A stretch of DNA of 52,597 nucleotides, from contig JBBQAM010000029.1 of the NCBI GenBank assembly GCA_038316335.1, positions 1 through 52,597 of the forward strand. The letters run 5' to 3'. Under the pieces are notes generated by a model, which was not told where the DNA came from, searched no databases, and saw nothing but the letters and a program-made list of their open reading frames with translations. Each line of letters opens with the position of its first letter. The stretch's first letter is position 1. The translations under genes were made by a program, and so were the position numbers. Below are positions 1 through 8,657 of the stretch, piece after piece. This DNA is from JALHST01 sp038316335. Lineage in GTDB: Bacteria; Bacteroidota; Bacteroidia; Flavobacteriales; Flavobacteriaceae.

Positions 1-1056
1 CATTGGGGTAAGGATTCCTGCACGGTTAGGCAGGCTCATTTCCAAAGCGACGTCCTCTGAATTCAGATTGTTCAACATTTCTGTCAAGAACCGGGAATTG
101 AAGCCGATTTGCATATCGTCCCCTTGGTAGGAACAGGTCAATCGTTCTTCGGCTTTGTTGCTGTAATCGATGTCTTCTGCCGAAATGTTCAATTCAGCAC
201 CGGCGATTTTTAGTCGGATCTGGTGCGTAGTTTTATTTGAGAAAATAGAGACCCTTTTGACCGAACTTAAAAACTGGTTCCTGGAAATAGAGAGTTTATT
301 TGGATTTTCCTTTGGGATTACCGCCTCGTAGTTCGGGTATTTTCCATCGATCAATCTACAGATCAACTCAGAATTGTCAAAACTGAATTTGGCATTGCTG
401 TCATTATATTCAATGGTCACTTCCGATTCACTACCTGCCAAAATACTTTTCAGTAACGTCAAAGGTTTTTTCGGCATGATAAATTCGGCCACTTGGCTGG
501 CAGTAACATCGGTGCGTTGATACTTCACCAGTTTGTGTGCGTCGGTAGCGACAAACGTCAAATTTTCTGGGGAGAATTGAAAAAACACCCCACTCATGAC
601 CGGTCGTAAATCATCATTGCCAGCGGCGAAAATGGTTTTGTTGATCGCAGATGCCAAAATATCGCCCAAGATGGTGGTAGTGCTCGGATTGGCCAATTCG
701 ACCGCTTTTGGGAATTCGGCACCGTCTGCATATGCCAGGGCATATTTACCGTAGTTTGAGCTTATCTCAACCGTATTATTGTCTTCTACTACAAAGGTCA
801 AGGGTTGCTCTGGAAATGTCTTCAAGGTTTCCAAAAGTAATCTTGCTGGTACGGCAATTACACCTTCGTCCTTTGAATCGACCTTGAGTTCGGTACTCAT
901 GGTGGTTTCAAGATCCGATGCAGAAACCATCAGTTTGCCCTTTTTGAGATCGAATAAAAAATTATCCAAAATCGGCAGGGTATTGCTGTTGTTGATAACC
1001 CCTCCTAAAACTTGCAATTGTTTCAATAAGTATGTACTGGAAACGATAAACTTCAT
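1..1056 (-). CDS. dnaN: DNA polymerase III beta subunit (sliding clamp), 3' end cut by window
   Basis: Reading the minus strand from the ATG at 1056 gives 352 uninterrupted codons to the window edge. The start MKFIVSSTYLLKQLQ and later segments such as FVVEDNNTVEISS, VATDAHKLVKYQRTDV and RLIDGKYPNYEAVIP are typical of Bacteroidota beta clamps. The protein is the ring-shaped processivity factor that tethers DNA polymerase III to DNA. The last residues visible read GILTPM, close to the usual C-terminal clamp motif, so only a few codons and the stop are missing. It lies 276 bp downstream of gldG on the same strand, an arrangement common in flavobacteria. Identification is by family knowledge; the reading frame is seen directly. 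Confidence 0.95.
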   Translation of the reverse strand, partial: MKFIVSSTYLLKQLQVLGGVINNSNTLPILDNFLFDLKKGKLMVSASDLETTMSTELKVDSKDEGVIAVPARLLLETLKTFPEQPLTFVVEDNNTVEISSNYGKYALAYADGAEFPKAVELANPSTTTILGDILASAINKTIFAAGNDDLRPVMSGVFFQFSPENLTFVATDAHKLVKYQRTDVTASQVAEFIMPKKPLTLLKSILAGSESEVTIEYNDSNAKFSFDNSELICRLIDGKYPNYEAVIPKENPNKLSISRNQFLSSVKRVSIFSNKTTHQIRLKIAGAELNISAEDIDYSNKAEERLTCSYQGDDMQIGFNSRFLTEMLNNLNSEDVALEMSLPNRAGILTPM

Positions 1057-1332
1057 GCTGTATTACTATTTTCTTGTATTAAATTCAATTGTACCTGCTG
1101 GCAGTTAACCCAATGTACCTCGCATATGCTATTTTTAAAGGAATTTATGAACCATTTTGTCGTTCTTCGGTGTTCGTACTACCAATAATGGTTTTTTTGA
1201 CTTTGTATAATTTGTGTGATCTGGGCGATAAACGTTAACAGATAAAAGGCCCTTCCCTTAATAATATCTGGCTTTCGCAATCAAACAAAGATATTTTAAA
1301 TGTCCTTTTTACCGAAACAAACTTATTAACAG

Positions 1333-2997
1333 TTACCTGCCATATTTCCGTTTTCGAAAATAGTTGAATAGCAAGCCAATAGCTAAGGTCAAAAGCAATG
1401 GTAGCCCTATATTTATTAACTGCCATTGGGTTTTTTCCTGGCGTATCTTGTCGGCATCCAGAAATGGAATATGTACTTGTTTTGTGCGAATGTTTATAAG
1501 TCCGGTGTCATCAAGCAGGTAATTGATCGCATTTAAGAGGAATTCCTTATTCCCATAAAAATTATTTGTCCATTTATCATAGCCCAACTCCAAAGGCCGG
1601 CCGTTTCGAATTTGGTTCTTGATGATATCCCCATCGGAGACTACGAGCATTTTGTTGGACTTCCCATGCGCTCTATCTTTTGTGAGTTTTATTGGTTTAA
1701 CACGGTTCGAATACGCTGAAATAAAGTCTCCTTCGATCAAGACTGCTATGGGCTGATTGCCATTATTGAACAATTCTTTCTGTGGCGGCGTATTAATGAG
1801 ATCAAGACTGATCTGTTTCGGTGTGCCCTCTAATTTTGAAAGTTGCGAGCTTTGGAGTAGGATGGTCTTTTTATTTTGATTTTTTAAGGTATCAATAGCG
1901 CCGGCAAACTGAAACCGGAGGGCTTCCAGGTTATTATTGATCGGGTGATCATTTTTTGAAAATACCATGGGGTTGTACAACCAAGGCACCGGATTATAGG
2001 CCGAACCATTGCCTTCCCCGGTCGCTAAGACAATTTGGGTGAAATACATGTCGGTAATCAAAGTCGGATTGATACGGATGCCATATTTAAAGAAAAAATC
2101 GGTCAGGTTGAGGTCCATAGGTATAGCCATACTACTTCCCGTATCATTAAAGAGACTATCCAATTCAATATTCACGGGGTCTATCAGCCACGCCGATTTC
2201 CCCCCGTTCATGATGTATTGGTCCATAACATACTTTTCGGCATCCGAAAAGGGCGCTGTTGGCTTTGCGATGAGTGCCAAATCAAAACCTTCGAGTTGGT
2301 CTAACACTTTTTGCGCATTCGTAGCGACCGAGTCTAAGGTAATCGCCCCAATATTATAATATTCGCGTAGGGTGGTAAGTAGGTCGGCTATATAAATATC
2401 GTCTAATTCCCCATTCCCTTTGATGACCGCAATTCGCTTTTTTTCTGTGATGCCCAATTTGGTAAAAGCATCGGCAAAGGCATATTCAAGGCCTTGCACC
2501 GAGTTGTTCACGCGTTCTTCGGTGGTTGCTCCGAGCCTGTTCTTCAGTAAGGGTACTTTTACGGTCTTCTTATTAAAGTTGACCATGGCCCACGGAAAAA
2601 CTATTTCCTGGGATACCTTGCTCTCATCTTCGACGGTAACGCGTGTCGGGGTGAGGCCTAATGACTGTAAATCGGTAATTGCCCCGTCGATTTGTTCTAC
2701 ACCTTGTAAAGGATCTGTAAAACTGAATTTTATGTTTTTGTTTTTGGCCTGAAATTCTTCCAATAAAAGCCGCGTTTCGGTTTTTAGTTTGGCAAATTCC
2801 TGCGGTAGGTTGCCATCTAAAAGTACATCGATGATTACAGGGTTCTTGAATTTCGTAACGGTATTGATCGCCGCTTGCGATAATGTATATCGATGGTCTT
2901 CCGTCATATCAAAACGACGATACAAAAAGGTAGCCAGAACGTTGACCAGCACGAGCAAAAGAACTGCTTTTAATATAGATGCCATTCCCTTACTCAT
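1333..2997 (-). CDS. gldG: Gliding-motility ABC transporter substrate-binding-like protein GldG
   Basis: This 554-residue protein has an N-terminal membrane segment (about residues 8-26), a long periplasmic region of the GldG/uncharacterised ABC-transport family, and a C-terminal membrane segment (about 525-545) followed by a basic tail. GldG works with the permease GldF and the ATPase GldA, a system linked to gliding motility in Flavobacterium. Its ATG overlaps the gldF stop (ATGA at 2994-2997), so the two are translationally coupled. No gldA gene is in this window, which is usual because gldA is often unlinked. Full length for the family. Confidence 0.93.
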   Translation of the reverse strand: MSKGMASILKAVLLLVLVNVLATFLYRRFDMTEDHRYTLSQAAINTVTKFKNPVIIDVLLDGNLPQEFAKLKTETRLLLEEFQAKNKNIKFSFTDPLQGVEQIDGAITDLQSLGLTPTRVTVEDESKVSQEIVFPWAMVNFNKKTVKVPLLKNRLGATTEERVNNSVQGLEYAFADAFTKLGITEKKRIAVIKGNGELDDIYIADLLTTLREYYNIGAITLDSVATNAQKVLDQLEGFDLALIAKPTAPFSDAEKYVMDQYIMNGGKSAWLIDPVNIELDSLFNDTGSSMAIPMDLNLTDFFFKYGIRINPTLITDMYFTQIVLATGEGNGSAYNPVPWLYNPMVFSKNDHPINNNLEALRFQFAGAIDTLKNQNKKTILLQSSQLSKLEGTPKQISLDLINTPPQKELFNNGNQPIAVLIEGDFISAYSNRVKPIKLTKDRAHGKSNKMLVVSDGDIIKNQIRNGRPLELGYDKWTNNFYGNKEFLLNAINYLLDDTGLINIRTKQVHIPFLDADKIRQEKTQWQLINIGLPLLLTLAIGLLFNYFRKRKYGR

Positions 2998-3728
2998 CTG
3001 CGTCTGGGGTTTCTAAGTTGAAGCACGGTCATAAACAGGAAAAAGAGGGCAAGACTACTAAAATAGACCAGATCCCGGGTATCAAGAATCCCCAAGGCGA
3101 TATTTTCAAAATGCGATTTCATGCCAAGGCTTTTGATCAAAATTGCAGCAGTGCCGTCGGTAAGGCCCATAGAAACTGCATCAAAACCATAATACATGAC
3201 AAAACACACTGAAAGGGCGCCAAGGAAGGCAAGAATCTGGTTTTCTGACAAGCTCGATAAAAAGAGTCCGATTGCCGTGTAGCAGGCAATCAAGAAAATG
3301 ATTCCGAAATAAGAACCAAAAACGAGCCCCATGTCTAAATTCCCCACGGTCGTGCCCAAGGAATAAATACAATATACATAGAGTAAAGTGGGCAACAAGG
3401 CGATGAGTGCAACGGTCAGGGTGCCAAGGAATTTGCCCCAAACGAGTTGCCAAAATGAAATAGGTTTGATATATAACAATTCAAGGGTCCCCATTTTTTT
3501 CTCTTCCGAAAAGCTCTTCATGGTGATTGCAGGTAGCAGAAAAAGAAACACCCACGGGGCCAAAAGAAAAAAATTGCCCAAATCGGCAAAACCATAATCA
3601 AAAATATTGAACGGTCCCTTTAAAAACCAAAGGAAAAGCCCATTTAGAAATAAGAAAAGCCCAATGACCAAATACCCGATCGGGGAACTGAAGTAGGATT
3701 GTATTTCACGTTTAAAAATGGCCAGCAT
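2994..3728 (-). CDS. gldF: Gliding-motility ABC transporter permease GldF
   Basis: This 244-residue protein has about six hydrophobic segments and the ABC-2 permease pattern. It starts MLAIFKREIQSYFSSPIGY, has the loop KSFSEEKKMGTLELLYIKP after the second helix, and ends in a short basic tail (RNPRRR). It is the membrane component of the GldAFG transporter. The gene overlaps gldG by four bases. It lies 63 bp after the SAM hydroxide adenosyltransferase gene on the same strand and could share its transcript. Length and order of segments fit the family. Confidence 0.93.
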   Translation of the reverse strand: MLAIFKREIQSYFSSPIGYLVIGLFLFLNGLFLWFLKGPFNIFDYGFADLGNFFLLAPWVFLFLLPAITMKSFSEEKKMGTLELLYIKPISFWQLVWGKFLGTLTVALIALLPTLLYVYCIYSLGTTVGNLDMGLVFGSYFGIIFLIACYTAIGLFLSSLSENQILAFLGALSVCFVMYYGFDAVSMGLTDGTAAILIKSLGMKSHFENIALGILDTRDLVYFSSLALFFLFMTVLQLRNPRRR

Positions 3729-3791
3729 CGAAACTTACTTCTTTAAAGGCGTAAAACTACCATTATTTTTTATCATAGTTTTCCACGCTAT

Positions 3792-4619
3792 TTATTTAAA
3801 ATTTATAGTAATCGTATCGCGATAATCCAGCCCCAATAACGTTGATGCACCGCCAACCGTATTCAGGTCGCTTTTATAAATCGCCAGTTCTAAATAGCCT
3901 GATGAATTGAAAAGTGACAAAAGATCTCCAGCGCCTTTCCGCTTACTTTTATCCAATTCAAAATTTATGATATCGCTATAGTTCGAATTAATCTGGGTGA
4001 TTTTATTGGTACGGGCATTGAGTTCAAATTCCCGGCCTTTTCGATAAGCCTCGAAAAAATTTTTCTGAATGTTAGTGACAATATTGCCATAGTTGTCAAT
4101 GTAGATAATATTTCCGATTATTTTATTGCCATTATCGGTAACAGTCGGTGCAAATCCCCTTAAATCCTTCAATTCCGCAAAGGGTTTTCCAACGACCTCA
4201 AGCGTTCCCCCCCGTGCAATATGACAGGCTACCTGTACAAAAACATTCATCATGGGAAAAGATCCAATGGGGTTCGGAAGATGGATCTCGACTACTTTCT
4301 CAGGTTGTATCTCTGAGGTAATCAAACCGATGACCCCATTATTGGCACTCACGAAATAATGGCCATCGACCAAAACGGCAATATGTTTATTCTCAGGAGT
4401 GGGCTCTGAATCGACCCCTACGACATGTATGGTACCCTGCGGGAAATTTTTATACGAGTTTCCGAGGATATAGGCACATTCCTGAATATTAAACGGACTA
4501 ATATTATGCGATATATCAACAATTTTGGCGTCAGCCAACTCTTTATAAATACTACCTTTCAAGGCGCCTACGAAATGGTCCTTGAGTCCAAAATCTGTAG
4601 TTAACGTAATAATTGCCAT
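3792..4619 (-). CDS. SAM hydroxide adenosyltransferase (DUF62 / SAM hydrolase family)
   Basis: The 275-residue protein begins MAIITLTTDFGLKDHFVGA. This is the substrate-binding start of the DUF62 family, which also includes SAM-dependent chlorinases and fluorinases. Further family signatures are YFVSANNGVIGL (near residue 88) and IDNYGNIVTNI (near 173). Most bacterial members hydrolyse S-adenosylmethionine to adenosine and methionine; true halogenases carry an extra loop, and I see no clear sign of one. It is the first gene of the minus-strand run toward gldFG-dnaN and is divergent from phoH. The specific reaction is inferred from family. Confidence 0.88.
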   Translation of the reverse strand: MAIITLTTDFGLKDHFVGALKGSIYKELADAKIVDISHNISPFNIQECAYILGNSYKNFPQGTIHVVGVDSEPTPENKHIAVLVDGHYFVSANNGVIGLITSEIQPEKVVEIHLPNPIGSFPMMNVFVQVACHIARGGTLEVVGKPFAELKDLRGFAPTVTDNGNKIIGNIIYIDNYGNIVTNIQKNFFEAYRKGREFELNARTNKITQINSNYSDIINFELDKSKRKGAGDLLSLFNSSGYLELAIYKSDLNTVGGASTLLGLDYRDTITINFK

Positions 4620-4638
4620 GCAGCAATGTTGATATGTT

Positions 4639-4673
4639 TTTGGTTCTGCAAACTGATTTTTTACTTAAGTTTG
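4639..4673 (+). promoter_or_regulatory. Candidate Bacteroidota-type promoter for phoH
   Basis: A TTTG at 4639-4642 and a TAAGTTTG at 4666-4673, 23 bases apart, match the Bacteroidota -33/-7 pattern (TTTG and TAnnTTTG). The element points toward phoH and lies about 70 bases before its start. Spacing is at the upper end of the usual range. Confidence 0.4.
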
Positions 4674-4743
4674 TTGGACAAAATTAAACAAAAAAACAGC
4701 CTAGTGAAATTTATCTTTTTCGGGCTCAATTAATACCTACTCT

Positions 4744-5697
4744 TTGAACGAACTTATCCTAGAACTTTCCGAAATCAGCCCCAGAGATTTTTTTGGGCAG
4801 CAGAATGAAAATATCGATGTACTAAAAAAATATTTCCCCAAATTAAAAATCGTCGCAAGGGGGAACAAAATAATGGTTTATGGCGATGAAGAACTTTTAG
4901 AGGAGTTTGATCGTCGATTTGATATGCTTACCGCACATTTTGCGAAATACAATACCCTGAACGAAAATATTATCGAACGGGTGCTTGCCAGTAACACGCG
5001 GGAAGACTATCAATCATCTGAAAATAGCGGAGATGTTTTGGTACATGGCGTCAGTGGTAAACTGATCAAGGCACAAACCGTAAATCAACGAAAGCTGGTC
5101 GATGCTGCCAAGGTAAACGATATGGTCTTTGCCATTGGACCTGCTGGTACCGGCAAAACCTATACAGGGGTTGCTCTAGCAGTTAAAGCGCTGAAAGAGA
5201 AGCAGGTAAAGCGCATCATATTAACAAGACCTGCAGTAGAGGCCGGCGAAAATTTAGGCTTTTTGCCCGGGGATTTAAAGGAAAAACTCGATCCATATAT
5301 GCAACCGTTGTATGATGCCCTTCGAGACATGATACCAACAGAAAAATTGGCGCAATACATCGAGAATGGCACCATCCAGATTGCCCCACTTGCATTCATG
5401 AGGGGTAGGACATTAGACCATGCCTTCGTCATTTTAGATGAAGCACAGAATACGACGCATGCGCAAATGAAAATGTTCCTTACACGTATGGGTAAAAGTG
5501 CCAAGTTTATGATAACCGGTGATCCTGGGCAGATCGATTTACCGAGACGGGTTACTTCAGGATTGAAAGAGGCCTTGTTGATACTAAAAAATATTGATGG
5601 GATCGAAATGATCTATTTAGATGACAAGGATGTAATACGGCATAAACTCGTGAAAAAAGTCATCGATGCCTATAAGAATATTGAACATCAGAATTAA
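4744..5697 (+). CDS. phoH: PhoH family ATPase
   Basis: This 317-residue protein carries the PhoH P-loop GPAGTGKT at about residues 132-139 and a Walker B stretch FVILDEAQNT near 228-237. PhoH proteins are cytoplasmic ATPases linked to RNA metabolism. The N-terminal part resembles the KH-like region of PhoH-like proteins. The start is a TTG at 4744: a TGA lies in frame at 4705-4707 and no ATG occurs between them, and the resulting N-terminus MNELILELSEISPRDFFG matches the family. It is followed by purC on the same strand, a pairing often seen in flavobacteria. Confidence 0.93.
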   Translation: MNELILELSEISPRDFFGQQNENIDVLKKYFPKLKIVARGNKIMVYGDEELLEEFDRRFDMLTAHFAKYNTLNENIIERVLASNTREDYQSSENSGDVLVHGVSGKLIKAQTVNQRKLVDAAKVNDMVFAIGPAGTGKTYTGVALAVKALKEKQVKRIILTRPAVEAGENLGFLPGDLKEKLDPYMQPLYDALRDMIPTEKLAQYIENGTIQIAPLAFMRGRTLDHAFVILDEAQNTTHAQMKMFLTRMGKSAKFMITGDPGQIDLPRRVTSGLKEALLILKNIDGIEMIYLDDKDVIRHKLVKKVIDAYKNIEHQN

Positions 5698-5715
5698 GGC
5701 GATTAATGGCCTTAA
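5694..5715 (+). terminator. Weak hairpin at the end of phoH
   Basis: A perfect 7-bp inverted repeat, TTAAGGC (5694-5700) and GCCTTAA (5709-5715), surrounds an 8-base loop and includes the phoH stop codon. There is no T tract after it, so termination is uncertain. Confidence 0.3.
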
Positions 5716-5829
5716 AACTATTGGGGGGAGGGCTTCGGTAAAATGAATTCGATGCCTTTGCCGTACCACTAAACGAACAACGAATGACCCGTCTTCACGG
5801 GGGTCGACCTCGAAACAACAAAAGAAGCA

Positions 5830-6783
5830 ATGACTGCCACTTTAATGGACACGAATTTCAATTTCCCAGGACAACTAGGTGTCTATAAAGGGAAAGTACG
5901 CGAAGTTTATTCCCTACCGAATGATATCTTGGTCATGGTTGCTACCGATAGACTGTCTGCATTCGATGTGGTAATGCCCAAAGGAATCCCATATAAAGGA
6001 CAAATTCTCAATCAGATAGCCACCAAGATGATGCTGGCAACACAGGATATTGTTCCCAACTGGTTACTGGCCACCCCCGACCCCAATGTCGCCGTAGGTC
6101 ATCGCTGTGAGCCTTTTAAGGTCGAAATGGTCATTCGTGGATATTTGTCAGGTCATGCGGCCCGCGAATACAAATTGGGCCAACGGCTTTTATGTGGCGT
6201 TTCCATGCCCGATGGGATGCAAGAGAATGATAAATTTCCAGAACCTATAATAACCCCCGCTACAAAAGCTGAAATGGGTGATCATGACGAGGATATCTCG
6301 AAGGAAGCCATCTTACAAAGAAAGATTGTATCAAAGGAAGACTATGAAATCCTTGAAAGATATACGAACGCCTTGTTCGCTAGAGGTACTCAGATTGCGA
6401 AAGAACGCGGACTTATTTTGGTGGATACCAAATACGAATTTGGCAAGACAAAAGCCGGGAAAATTGTCTTGATCGACGAAATTCATACACCTGATTCTTC
6501 CCGATATTTTTATGCCGATGGCTATAAAGAACGGCAGGATAGGGGGGAAGCCCAAAAACAACTTTCCAAGGAATTCGTCAGACAATGGTTGATCAGTAAT
6601 CGTTTTCAAGGTTTGGCAGGGCAACAAGTCCCTGAAATGAAAGATGACTATATCGAATCGGTCTCAGAACGTTACATCGAACTCTATGAAAATATTACGG
6701 GCGATACATTTGTCAAAGCCGATACTACTGATCTTTTGGCACGCATCGAAAAAAACGTTCAGGTGTATCTCGAATCACTTTAA
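5830..6783 (+). CDS. purC: Phosphoribosylaminoimidazole-succinocarboxamide synthase (SAICAR synthase)
   Basis: This 317-residue protein has the SAICAR synthase signatures GVYKGKVREVY near the N-terminus and MVATDRLSAFDVVMPKGI (about residues 36-53). A later stretch, LIDEIHTPDSSRYFYADGY, carries substrate-binding residues. It catalyses the ATP-dependent joining of aspartate to CAIR in purine biosynthesis. Length fits the longer form common in Bacteroidota. The start at 5830 was chosen because it places the conserved FPGQLGVYKGK segment about 13 residues in. It lies 132 bp after phoH. Its 3' end overlaps by nine bases the end of a decayed SRPBCC gene on the other strand. Confidence 0.95.
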   Translation: MTATLMDTNFNFPGQLGVYKGKVREVYSLPNDILVMVATDRLSAFDVVMPKGIPYKGQILNQIATKMMLATQDIVPNWLLATPDPNVAVGHRCEPFKVEMVIRGYLSGHAAREYKLGQRLLCGVSMPDGMQENDKFPEPIITPATKAEMGDHDEDISKEAILQRKIVSKEDYEILERYTNALFARGTQIAKERGLILVDTKYEFGKTKAGKIVLIDEIHTPDSSRYFYADGYKERQDRGEAQKQLSKEFVRQWLISNRFQGLAGQQVPEMKDDYIESVSERYIELYENITGDTFVKADTTDLLARIEKNVQVYLESL

Positions 6784-7206
6784 GACCAAAGCTTCTTCTT
6801 TTGCTACGTATACTTTCGAAACCCCTGAAAGATAGTTTTCAAGTCTCTCAACATTTTGTTTATGACCTTCATCCGCTTTGTGGGCCTTGATGATGGTATC
6901 TTACATTTCAGGGGTGTCGTAGCACATTGACCAGTCAATAAGGGTATCGTTGTCCTGAGCTTCGAAGTTGATAGTCGCTATGAACTATTAATTAAAGTGT
7001 TCGAATACGATTTTTTGATACGAGATGATTTCTTTAAAGATACGCTGGTTCGGATAGTTTGTTCCGTTAGGTGAGTGTAGGGTCAATTTCCATTCCCAGG
7101 CTTCCTTGACCTCCATTTTTTGTATGGTGGTGGTGAATCCGTTGGGCCCCCACCAATGCACAAGCTATTCGGGGTCAGTCAGAACGCCGATGGGCCGTGC
7201 TTGAAA
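6775..7206 (-). pseudogene. Decayed SRPBCC (AHSA1/START-type) domain gene
   Basis: In one minus-strand frame the sequence reads as a recognisable SRPBCC protein: VLTDPE-stop-LVHWWGPNGFTTT, then KLTLHSPNGTNYPN, IFKEIISYQKIVFEHFN, two stops, FIATINFEAQ, DWSMCYDTPEM, stop, and KQNVERLENYL. In-frame stops are TAG at 7165-7167, TAA at 6988-6990, TAG at 6985-6987 and TAA at 6901-6903. All are in the same frame, with no frameshift needed. The N-terminal start is missing; the VOC gene stop lies just upstream. The native-looking stop is at 6775-6777, inside the end of purC. SRPBCC proteins bind hydrophobic ligands or act as stress-related cofactors. Homology is from remembered family pattern; the stops are seen directly. 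Confidence 0.85.
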
Positions 7207-7212
7207 ATAGGA

Positions 7213-7638
7213 TCATAATTCATAAAAATCATTTTCAGGAACCTGGATCGTTGTCAATTCAACGGTATGGCCATCCGGATCTTTTGTATACATCGATTTA
7301 AAATAATGGTGGTCTTGAATGCTGAATTCCATTTTCAAATCGGTATACCTTTTTTCTGCCCGTTCAAAATTTTCGAGGGTCACATTAAATGCAAAATGGT
7401 CAATTTTAACGTTTCTCGACGTTGGGTCGAGGATAGTATGGGAGCTATTTGCAGGAAATAGGGCGATGCCTGATTTTTTTGCCAGCATAAAAATCGGAAA
7501 CTCTCCCCATTCGGGCAGTTGATATTTTTTAAGGCCCAATACCATTTGGTACCATTCGGCAGCTACTTGTAGATCTTTTACCCGAATCGCTACATGATCC
7601 AAAAATTGAATTTCAAATTTTTCGTTTTTGTCGGTCAT
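7213..7638 (-). CDS. VOC (glyoxalase/dioxygenase-fold) family protein
   Basis: The 141-residue protein starts MTDKNEKFEIQFLDHVAIRV and has the paired beta-alpha-beta-beta-beta modules of the VOC superfamily. Candidate metal-binding residues are the His in LDHVAIRV, the His in KIDHFAFNV and the late Glu in GHTVELTTI. A frame extending back to 7755 exists, but that stretch overlaps the upstream cupin gene, so the ATG at 7638 is the likely start. The enzyme's substrate cannot be told; members include glyoxalases, extradiol dioxygenases and antibiotic-binding proteins. It follows the cupin gene by 26 bases on the same strand and may be cotranscribed with it. Confidence 0.85.
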   Translation of the reverse strand: MTDKNEKFEIQFLDHVAIRVKDLQVAAEWYQMVLGLKKYQLPEWGEFPIFMLAKKSGIALFPANSSHTILDPTSRNVKIDHFAFNVTLENFERAEKRYTDLKMEFSIQDHHYFKSMYTKDPDGHTVELTTIQVPENDFYEL

Positions 7639-7664
7639 ATTTAAACACAAGGATGAACGGGATG

Positions 7665-8231
7665 CTATTCTAGTTTTAACGGTGATCCGACGACCTTCAT
7701 ATCGTGGTCTTCGAACACTTTTGCTATTTCTTGCTTTGAGGGTGGTGCTGTCCATTGGTCGGTCACCTTAAAAAACGCCTCCATTTTTCCTGCAGGGACG
7801 TAGGATACGACCATTTTACCGATTTCGGACAACTGTAGAAAGGCATGTTGCACATTTCTTGGTAAAAAGATGGTATCCCCAGGTTTCATATCATATTGTT
7901 CTTCTCCAACCTGAAACAAATAGGTTCCTTCGATAATGTAGAACCATTCATCCTGAAATGGATGAATATGCAGGGGCGGGCCGCCATTCGGGGAAAGGCC
8001 GGTTTGCTCAAAAACCGCAATTTCATTCTCCGTGTCACTGCCAGAAATTTTAATGTCCAAAACGTTCGAGGTAACCCCTTTCATTTTGAAATGTTTCCCA
8101 AACCTGGCTTCCCCGGAAGCAACCTTAAATCCTTTAACGGTTCGAATCGTATCTTTAAACATCGATAATTTAGCCATCAAGGAAAGGGGTATCGCAGAAA
8201 GTAAACCAATAAACACATTTCTTCTTTTCAT
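7665..8231 (-). CDS. Cupin-domain protein with N-terminal signal-like segment
   Basis: This 188-residue protein begins MKRRNVFIGLLSAIPLSLMA, which looks like an export signal with a twin-arginine-like start. It continues into a single cupin barrel. The motif GGPPLHIHPFQDEWFYIIEG (near residues 82-101) supplies two His and a Glu for metal binding, and PGDTIFLPRNVQHAF gives the second cupin motif. It belongs to the quercetin-dioxygenase-like cupins, but the substrate is unknown. A paralogue with the same plan lies at 29405-29962. The VOC gene follows closely on the same strand. Function beyond metal-binding cupin is not inferred. Confidence 0.83.
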   Translation of the reverse strand: MKRRNVFIGLLSAIPLSLMAKLSMFKDTIRTVKGFKVASGEARFGKHFKMKGVTSNVLDIKISGSDTENEIAVFEQTGLSPNGGPPLHIHPFQDEWFYIIEGTYLFQVGEEQYDMKPGDTIFLPRNVQHAFLQLSEIGKMVVSYVPAGKMEAFFKVTDQWTAPPSKQEIAKVFEDHDMKVVGSPLKLE

Positions 8232-8657
8232 TGTAGATCATTCTATTTAGGTTCTTTTTTCCGTTTTCGGAATTCCAGTTCAAAAAGGGCCGAAACGGTT
8301 CCGAAGACCTTGGATCGGTATCATAAATTTACATCATGTAGCCGTGTTGACAAATGGGTAGGGTACTTATTTCAGATAATTATTTTCAAAAACAGCACGA
8401 GGCCTATTTTTTGTTAGGGTATCGAAAAAACGATTTGGGCTATTGTGAAGTATTCCATTACACTTAAAAAAGGTCTCTAATCTACCATAACGAACTGTAT
8501 ATTTTGGTAGTTTGATTGCATAAAGGATCTTAAAAGACCACTCGGACTCCCTTATGTGAAAATTTGTAAATGGGTATCCCGCCGTGCAGTACTTGAAAGG
8601 GATGCTCAGGAAACGAATGACGCCAATCGGCCGTAATAGAATTAAGTGGGAGCCTGC
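8232..8657. other. Intergenic region without a supported gene
   Basis: This gap separates the cupin gene (whose promoter should lie here) from the end of the desaturase gene. Only a 37-codon plus-strand open frame at 8354-8467 stands out, without a clear ribosome-binding site or known relative. Confidence 0.5.

Noticed and set aside
3792..4619. Assignment of the DUF62 protein as a fluorinase or chlorinase.
   Set aside because: No halogenase-specific loop was evident, and most bacterial relatives are SAM hydrolases.
8354..8467. A 37-codon plus-strand frame (MGRVLISDNYFQKQHEAYFL and on) that looks protein-like.
   Set aside because: It has no recognised family, no clear ribosome-binding site, and runs toward a convergent gene; composition alone is not enough to call it.
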